Shown here: positions 8,401 through 17,400 of the stretch, piece after piece
Layout: every line of letters starts with the position of its first letter
How positions within the stretch are numbered: the stretch's first letter is position 1
Origin: Silene noctiflora
Lineage: Eukaryota > Streptophyta > Magnoliopsida > Caryophyllales > Caryophyllaceae
Assembly: GCA_009801015.1 (NCBI GenBank)
Contig: VHZZ01003101.1
Span: forward strand, 27,118-50,118
Length of the DNA stretch: 23,001 nt
Direction: 5' to 3'
The notes under the pieces: generated by a model
The model's database searches: none
What the model saw: only the letters and a program-made list of their open reading frames with translations
What the model was told of the DNA's origin: nothing
Program-made: the position numbers and the translations under genes

Positions 8401-11400
8401 CAAATGTAGACAATGACGAAAAGATGGTGGGAATACCAGAAGGCATTGAACCCTGTGAGTCTATCAAAAGGCTTAGGCAGCTTGACGAGGCCACGTCTAA
8501 AATTATGAGTAGCCAGAGTGAAAGCAATTGCCATCAAAACAACCATTATGATCCCAGTTACACCTTCCCACCCACGAACAAGGTCCCCATATGTCGGTTT
8601 ATGACCATGATGGCTAAAGTCACTCAAGTACAGCCAGAAGTCTGTTGTGGATGACCGCTCTAGCCTCACAAAGTCGCAAGTTAGATGGAGACCAACATGG
8701 AGGATGATACCAAGGACAATGGCCCCAGCAACAGTCTGCAATTTATTCCAAATTCATTAATATAGCCACAACAGGAATTCTGAGAACCGGAAAGTTGTTG
8801 CCTAGAAACAAGCGTTTACTTATTGAAAACTACTAGAAAGAGATGACCGCCTATAAAAAATATAAATAATTATAAGAAAAGAAATGACTAATAAATCCTG
8901 GTTACTGGATATACCAAATAGCTGTAACTCTGCAAGTATGCTGATGTTTTAAGAACTAACAAATAAAAATGGTTTTTCTAGTTCATCATGTCAATATACA
9001 TCACATGTTTTTAGAGGTTGAGCCGTTGAGCATCTCAGGGGTGAAAGGTTAGCTCCAATAAGAGAGTTGTGAACTTTGAATTAATAATGTCAGAATTTCA
9101 GAAATATAGCACATTTTTAGTTCTGGAGCTCAGGCATCTCAGCTGTGAAATGTCAAAGTGATCGTGAACAAAAAGACTGTTAGAATTTGTTGAATGTATA
9201 AATTAACCTCTAAGCTTGCTTGTATTATTGTCAGCTCATTTCTTTTCATCCTTCCTAACACACAATAACTTAATTTCCGATACTCCCTCTCTTCAAATCC
9301 AAACACGATCTAGACCATGTTTTTCTCCGTTAATATGGTACTCCCTCCTATTCACTATATTCTTCCCCTTTCCTTTTATCACAAGAAATAAGAAAGTAGA
9401 TTTGGACCACACAAAACACACTACCCCACATGTAAATGAATTTGGACCACACAAATCAACCGAAAAAAGGAAATAGGGAAGAAAACCCGAATAATCCGAA
9501 AAAGGAAATAGGGAAGAATATAGTGAATAGGAGGGAGTACTATTTTTTCGTTGAAAAATAATATTTTATAAAAGACAATTTTATAACAAATGTAAATGCT
9601 TAAGTGTTATATTTAACCGTTTGGTTTTTTTTTTTTAACAAATTATTATCAAAGTCACAAACTTTGATCTCCAAAAAAACAAATGTGATAGGAGTATTTG
9701 AATATGAATGGAGGGAGTACGAGTATTATTTAAAAGGGTTTCTAGCCTATGCTAATACGGATTACGGAGTATAAACTGAACAATAACAAACGAATTTCAT
9801 GTGATTAAACCGAAAAAATGCAAAGCAAACATGTTCTGATTGTTGCTACAAATAATATCATACTCCGTATGATTAATGGGATACTACGGTAATAATGCAG
9901 TCATTTCTTGCACGGAATGATTGAAGTACCCATTCATTAGGCATAAGTCCTTCCCATATGCATTATTGTGAATGGAGTTTGGTACCTTCTCCAATAATAT
10001 GGAGCTTCATAATTTCAGTTAAACCAACTAATAATTTAAGTAAAATAAGAAAAATAAGGAGTTTTTAACAAAAAGAGTTTCCCATCACACCAGTCAATCA
10101 TTTGCTATTTTTGCACTTATCAGCTTTATATACGTGGTGGGCTAACCATGCCCATTACTTTGAGCGACATGTGAAAATGGGCCATTTGGCTTTCCCCGTT
10201 ACCCATTAACCAAATACCACAGAAGTTTCATTGCACATGCAATGCTTGACTTTGAATCCAACTTGATTGTGAAAGATAATAGAACTGACAATTATTAAAT
10301 TCAGTCATAGTTCAAGAATAGGGATTTATTCTTATTTATTTGGTTCCTACGTTTCCTTAGTTATTAAAGCCACATATACCACGTTGAAGTATGGTTCAAC
10401 TGGGTAAATTGTGCAATGCCTAAGATTAGCCAAAAACACGTGTCTAATAAAAAAAAAAAAAAGAAGAAGCTATTTTTCGGGATATTTTGACCAAGTTACT
10501 AGATTTTGGAATTTGGATAGCCCTGTCCTTACTATTACTCATACTAAAGGCCTAAAAGTGTCCCTTATTCCATAATTTCATAGATAGGGAGTGGGACCAA
10601 AAATATGATTAACCCGTATAATGTACTCTTTAGTTCCAGATTATGATGGAATAAAGAAACATAACTAAACATAATTAAGTGAGTTATGTTTCTTCTAATG
10701 TAAAAGTTCAGTCATTTAATGTAGTTCTTGCTGCAATTTTTAACGTTGGTTATATGAAAAAAGTCTTCTTGTCTTGCTAACACAAGGATAAAGTTGCTTA
10801 CCTCAAACTTCCTTTATCCCGCAATTTATGGAAATTATTGAGATGCACCCCATATTATGGAACATATAAAACAAGTTAACAAGCACAAGGAAAAGAGAAT
10901 GGAGTTGGTTTTTACCTTATGGAAGTTGATATTGTCGTCAAAAGGCACGGTGTAAGCCAGTCGAGTGGATCTAAGCCAAGTTATGGTATTCCTACAAACA
11001 GGAAACAGTATCAAAGCCATGTTGAGCTTCAAGGTTTCAGCTGCACCCTTAGCCGTGGTAAGGCAGTAACCCATGACATGAAAGGCGCTCTTTCTTCTAT
11101 ATTGAATGGTTTTCCATATAAATAGAGATATCATGATCAAAATCCAAAGACTTAAAACCCATATCCTCTTCCAATTATCCTGTAGGAAATACAACATGTT
11201 GGTCCTTATCCTTTGTATTGGTGTCCGATATCTCAGTCCTTGTAAATTTTGGCTCAAGGCTTGGCTTGTATGACTGAGTGCCTGACTGTAGCTCAAGTAC
11301 GTATCCTTTTGCAACAGAAGTGTTTCCAATTGCCATAACTGTGAGCATTATTTTGTCAAGCAATCAGTCTCCAATTGCTTCTCATTAACATTTAATTGCA

Positions 11401-14400
11401 TACTTATATAAATACATATGGGCTTAACTCGAAATACGAATATCACACATATAATGCCCAATAAAAAGCCAGTATGATCACCATCGTTTTTATCTCTGCA
11501 TTAACCATTAATTGCATACTTATATAAATACGTATGGACTTAATACGAATATCACACATATAATGCCCAATAAAAAGCCTGTATGATCACTATCTTTTTT
11601 AAAATCTCTGCATTTATTTCACCATAGTTGGTTAGCGTATTAAGTCAGCCATGCGCATCCTACTATCCTAGTGCGGTATAGCAAAGATTTAATCGAATCC
11701 ATGTCACATGCATGATGGGTATACCAACTAAACTATTGGATTTGCACGTGGCAAAGATATGCACCACTGTATTTGGCAAGCTACTGCTACTTTAGTCAAC
11801 ACTAAAAAGTTACCACGAATGCATATAGCATTCACATCACTCCACAAATGTTCTGACTTTGCTAGTAAAGTCAAGATCCACCAAGGCAAAGTGCGAACGT
11901 CACTCCACAGATGTGCCATAACCTTTTGTGGTATTATGAGTAGAGATGGTGAAGGATTGGCTCATGACGAGCCGGATCAGCCGGTCAGGTAACCTTCCTC
12001 GAGTAGGATTGGTATATTGGCTAAACATATGTTTCTAACCCTCAGCTGGCTCACCGCATAGTAGCAGGCCCGATTAAACTAGACTAATCTTATGTTTACA
12101 TGATGAACAAAACCATCATAAAAATGATTCGGACGAGCTACGCGAACACTTTCCAAAGAGTTTTTGTACTCCTTACAATCTTATTGGTAGTAAATTTCTT
12201 GCAACTTCAAGAAATGTAAACCCAACCACCCTGCGTAAAGAGGATTAAAGAGCCTACTCATTGACGGACTACTAAATCTCCCCGTGAGTGGTTTAACACA
12301 ACAAAGTAATGACTGTTAAGACCGTCTAACGGTAAGAGGTAAAAACGCTATTTTGGTGATAGTAACAAATGAGTGATTCATGAAAAAAGAACTTGGTTTA
12401 TAATTTGTGATCACAACTCATGCACACCTATGAGTCTACTGTCTATGGCCAATGCAGTAATGCACAATTTATCTTGGTCAAAGTATCAACTGTCAAACAA
12501 CGACTTAACAGCAAGAAGTCACTCAAATCGTAAATTTATTTTCCTAGCTTTCATCACTTAATGTTCTCTTCTAGGTAACACATACAACTAGTTGACATGG
12601 AGTGGAAATGTGGGTTCCTACTTGACTAGTGATATTTGTGATACGTTTGGCCAGAAATTCAGCACACTACCTTCGCTTTCAAGCAAGCAAAATAGCATAT
12701 GAGGGACCTTGTAGCACACTTGTAATGACAAAAGATAATGGTAAGCATGTAAAGGTGAGAATGACAGAAGAATACCTCGATATATCCAAGCCTTTCTGGA
12801 TCCAATTCTTCCATGATTAAAGCAGCGTATTCCTCTGCTTGCTCTTTTAATCTTGATAATTTATTAGCTGAAGCACTTAACATTATGATCTGTACATCAT
12901 TTCAAGTATTTCAATCTCACATTGAGATTTTTCCTATAATGTTTTGTAGCATTAAGAAACGAAAAGTTCGCCTCAGTGAGAGATTTTAAGGGACAACACA
13001 TATCATATCGAAAACTTAACAAATCATGAATTTCATTTGACTCTAAACAGTATGGTTACATAACTTCTGGCGGTTTATTTCACAATTAACTTACTGCATT
13101 TCAGTCTACACAACAACGTTACCCTAACATCGTCTCAAAGGCTCTCATCAATGATGTGATGATGAGATCTGATTTACACAATCATACTCTGTGTAGAAAT
13201 CAACGTACGAAGATGCAGGCTTAGCTCATTTTTCAGTTGAGCAACAAAGCTATTCAAGAGTAACATGTAAAGAACACATTCCGGGAGTCCAAATTGACAA
13301 GTTGGTCTTTTCCAAAATTGTTGTACGGTATACAATGGTCGATAATGCGGAGTAATATGCAGAGGCGATTCTAGGATTCAGTGGATGGGGGTGTGAAAAA
13401 TTAACGTAATTACAGAAGTTGTGGATTTATATTTATATAATGAGAAATATGGTTCTAAGATAATAATTTCTTGTGTAATTGGGAAAAATATACATAACAC
13501 AAATGGTAAAAAAAACATTGAATAAAAAATGTACACTAAAAGTATTGAACCTGACAAAGAAATACTACACACAACCACTAGACCAACATAATTAATATGT
13601 CTCATAATTACACAAAATTATACTTATTTTTTAACAAAGGGGTGCGGGTGCATCCCCTGCACCTCCTCCATAATCGTCATTGGTAACATGTATACCTCAA
13701 TACGAAGAATGGGATATAGTAGTGTTGACAACCAAAAACGTGGGTTGAGTTATCTATAACGTTGAAATGAATTCTTCGAGTTAAAAACACACGGTGAGGT
13801 TGCATGCATTTAGCATTCTAGCCCTCAGCTTGTTGAAGTCAATCTTGCATAAAAATAGCCAACTACTATACGTATAACAATTTTATATTGAGAATTTGTG
13901 GTGGTTTGAAATTATGAATATCATGTCAGCCAATTTAACAACTCCAACACCTTATTTTCCTTTGCCAAGAAAACCCCGACATTTCTAATGAGAGAAAAAA
14001 ATCCACACGTCATCTCATATAAATTTGTAAGAAATAGTAGATGAGAAAGCGGAAGGGAAAGTTGACTCATGCTCTGGACATAAGTTTTGTATAATTGTGT
14101 ACTCTTCTAGGTTAGTCACAATTTACAAGTAACAATACAATGCCCTCTTGTTGTCCCTTTGGGAAACCTGATACAATGACCTCTTATTCAAAAGGACAAA
14201 TGGGTAATTTTCAAGTTACATAAAATCATAATAATTACACAAATTCTTATTTAAGACAAATACTATCCATTTTAAGTTTAAAATGGGTCAAATGCATACC
14301 AAATTGCTAAAAAATGCCAAAAGTTATCTTTATTACTACCATGTATTAGTGTTTGACATTTTAACCCGTTTTAAGCGATAATGTCCGTCTTAAGCAAGTC

Positions 14401-17400
14401 TTACACTATTAATTAGCGCAGCTATTAAATTAGTTCCGTGTATGGTTTTCCCTACCGACAAAAAAGATTACAAAGAAATGAAGTCACCTGAGGAGGTGAC
14501 AAAGTGTGCCTTATCGGCTTATCTTAACAATCATCACAATAACAACTACGTTAATTAAATCTAAGAGGTGTGCATGGAGAATCTCTCCCTGTTATGATGA
14601 AGAACATGGGTAGCGTAAGACATGAGCAAAGCTTTCACATTTCAATTTCTTTTTTTTTTAAAAGAAAAAACAAAAGAAAATCTTTCGTTTATATTTCATA
14701 ATAATTATTGGAGTTGTTGGATTAATCAGTAGAAATTCCGCACATCATCAGCCACCGCATTTGGCCTAACCCAATGTATTACGAGTATTATATTTTATTA
14801 AGAAAATATGACACCGGCCTACTTGACTACTTTTGTTTTTGCGGAACAACTAACTAAATTTCATTAGAATAGAAGAGCAAGAAAGAAAAGGTGTAAAAGC
14901 ATTCAAAAGATTTAATGAGGTCGTCAACACGTAGTTTAATTCTAAAGTAAAACTTAAATACTTTAATTTTACCTCTTTGACTTCTTCTTCAGTCAACCGA
15001 CCATCGTCATTTTTATCCACCCTTCAAAATACAAAACAAAGGTAAACAGTCATAAATTAATATAAGGAAACCTAAGACTCATTGCATGCAACTGCAAGTG
15101 GTTAAAAAATACTCCTAGTGTTCAAACTTAAAAAGTCAAGCTTGGGATATTATATCAAAATGTTCTCAATTTTGACTTACAAGAACCTTAATTAAATACG
15201 AAGTACCGAGTATATAGTAGTACAAAGTAATTAAGTCTAGATCGAAAGTTTCCTATAAAAAAAGTTTAGATCAAAAGTAAAGAAGACAGTCATCTCTACC
15301 TTAACCAACCTAGAAGATTTGACTTTTTAGTTAAAACGGTATCATAATCATCTAGAGTCAAACCAAATCACAAAACTCCAAAATTCACAAGAAAAGATTT
15401 GTTTGTCAAATGACATGCAAGAACGATACATTTAAGCGAAATTGTATTCATTCGATAGAGAGTTTTTTTAAAACTTTTTCAAACAAAACTATTTGGCTTG
15501 GCAAAACTATAATGCTTACAAGCCATTCTTATTTATTTTAACTACAATGGTGAGCATCTCGGATGGTTTCAAATTCGTGAATAAGCTAGTAAATTGTAAT
15601 TAAGTGAACCATTAGAGCTTTGTCTCAAATGCACCCACAATAATTTCGAGCCCACAAGAAGAAAAAAAAGACAATAGAAAAATAGCGATACCAATATACC
15701 ATTATTAAAGTTTTGATTTTATGGAATTGAATAAATAAATAGTGAACTAATAAATAGTGAACTATGACAAGTGTCCAACCAAGGTGGTGGTATGATGACT
15801 AAACAATTAGAGTAGTTTGTAGCTTGAAATTGTTGTAACTCAAACTATGAGATGGTTAAGCTAAGATAATGGCAAAACTTAACTATGGAGTTGTTCTAAC
15901 CTACTCCGCACTTCATTTTTACTATACAAATATTGCAAACAGATCCTTAAAAGCAACCATTATACATGCAAATATTGTAAACAAATCCTTAAAAGCAACC
16001 ATTATACATGCTCTAACACTCGGAAATTCATAGTTACAAACTTACACAAGACGGCTATATGCACATACAAACTTACAAGTCATGTAACACTTTCATTATT
16101 TTATGTGTTCAATTTTTATATACAAGTATTAAACCATCTCATTCAAAAGACGCTTATCAATGATTTTTCTATCGCCAATATATTTATATCAACATATTGA
16201 TATTTGTTGCAATAGAAACAACAGTAGAAGCGATGCGCACAAATCCGTCATAAACGAGTTAAATTGATTGATTAGACAAACAACATATTGTTTAGGAAAT
16301 GACAAATCTTATCTTATCTACTTACATTTTATATATGATAATATTTGACTCGTTTTATACTTAAGACAGATATGGCCGAATCCAAATCATGAGCATTGAG
16401 CAATTGAGCAACTTGTTAGCATAGAAATTACTCAATTAGTCAGATTAACATAAACGAAGATTGAGACTTCCAAAGTTAATAGGAACCTCAGAGGAAGTGG
16501 GGCAATCATTGGCATATTTTTAGAAAATCAGTAATCATCAATTGAAGAGCCATGATTAAACGCAACTAACTAAATAAATCAAGCCAACCAACCAAATACA
16601 AAAATAAGAAAATGATGGATTAGCGAAAATAATTACTCCACTTACATATCGAAGAACAGCTGTAGCCTCGAATCGAAACTCTGGTCTGTAATTTGTGACC
16701 AATATTCGTATAATTCATCCTTGCCAATCTTCTCAACCTTCAATCTTCTCCTTCTGCTCAACGCATCGAACATTTCCAACGCAAATTCCTTGGAATCTTT
16801 CATTCCTAAATTCATCGACATCAATTCAAATTGAACCGGATTAGTCAATTAAACTCCGTAAAAACGAACACTTAAATGATGAAACAAGAATCAATTTGAT
16901 GAAGAAACACAATTCAAATGCATTGCGGTAATTCAATTGAACAAATTAAACGAACATTTCCAGAGCAAGTTCCCAACTTGATCAATATCAATTAAAATTA
17001 AAAACATGAATCAATTCGATGAAGAAACTCAATTCAAATGCATTGCAGTAATTCAATTGAACAAATTAAACGAACATCTCCAGTGCAATTTTCTATCTTA
17101 ATCAACATCAATTGAAATTAAACTGCGCAAAAAACGAACAATTAAATGACGGAACAAGAATCAAATTGAAGAACAAGCAGAATTCAAGTCCATTGCAGTA
17201 ATTCAATTGAACAACTAACATTAATCATCAATTAAATGACAGAATAAAAAACTTGAAAAACAAACACAATTCAAACGCATTGCAGGATATTATCAATTGA
17301 ACACATTAAATTTCAACACAAAACGAATCAAATCGACGAAATTCTGGAGAAAATATTCGAAAAACAAACCAATGCATTGCGCGAAATCAGTCCGAAAGAG

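Larger units (their letters stand above)
8736..10915 (-). other. RBOHF: RBOHF intron 5 (2180 bp), expanded by nested MITEs
   Basis: The largest intron. Two nested Stowaway-like MITEs occupy 9283-9717. The rest is AT-rich with no coding potential. A TACGGAGTA/TACTCCGTA inverted pair at about 9763 and 9863 may mark another decayed element. Confidence 0.85.

Noticed and set aside
16642..16848. A separate small gene starting at Met before exon 2
   Set aside because: The extra 5' residues come from intron sequence; TTTAG at 16806-16810 is the acceptor and joins exon 1 in frame.
16860..17369. CRISPR-like array (regular repeats)
   Set aside because: Units are long, degenerate and unevenly spaced within a eukaryotic intron; no spacer structure.
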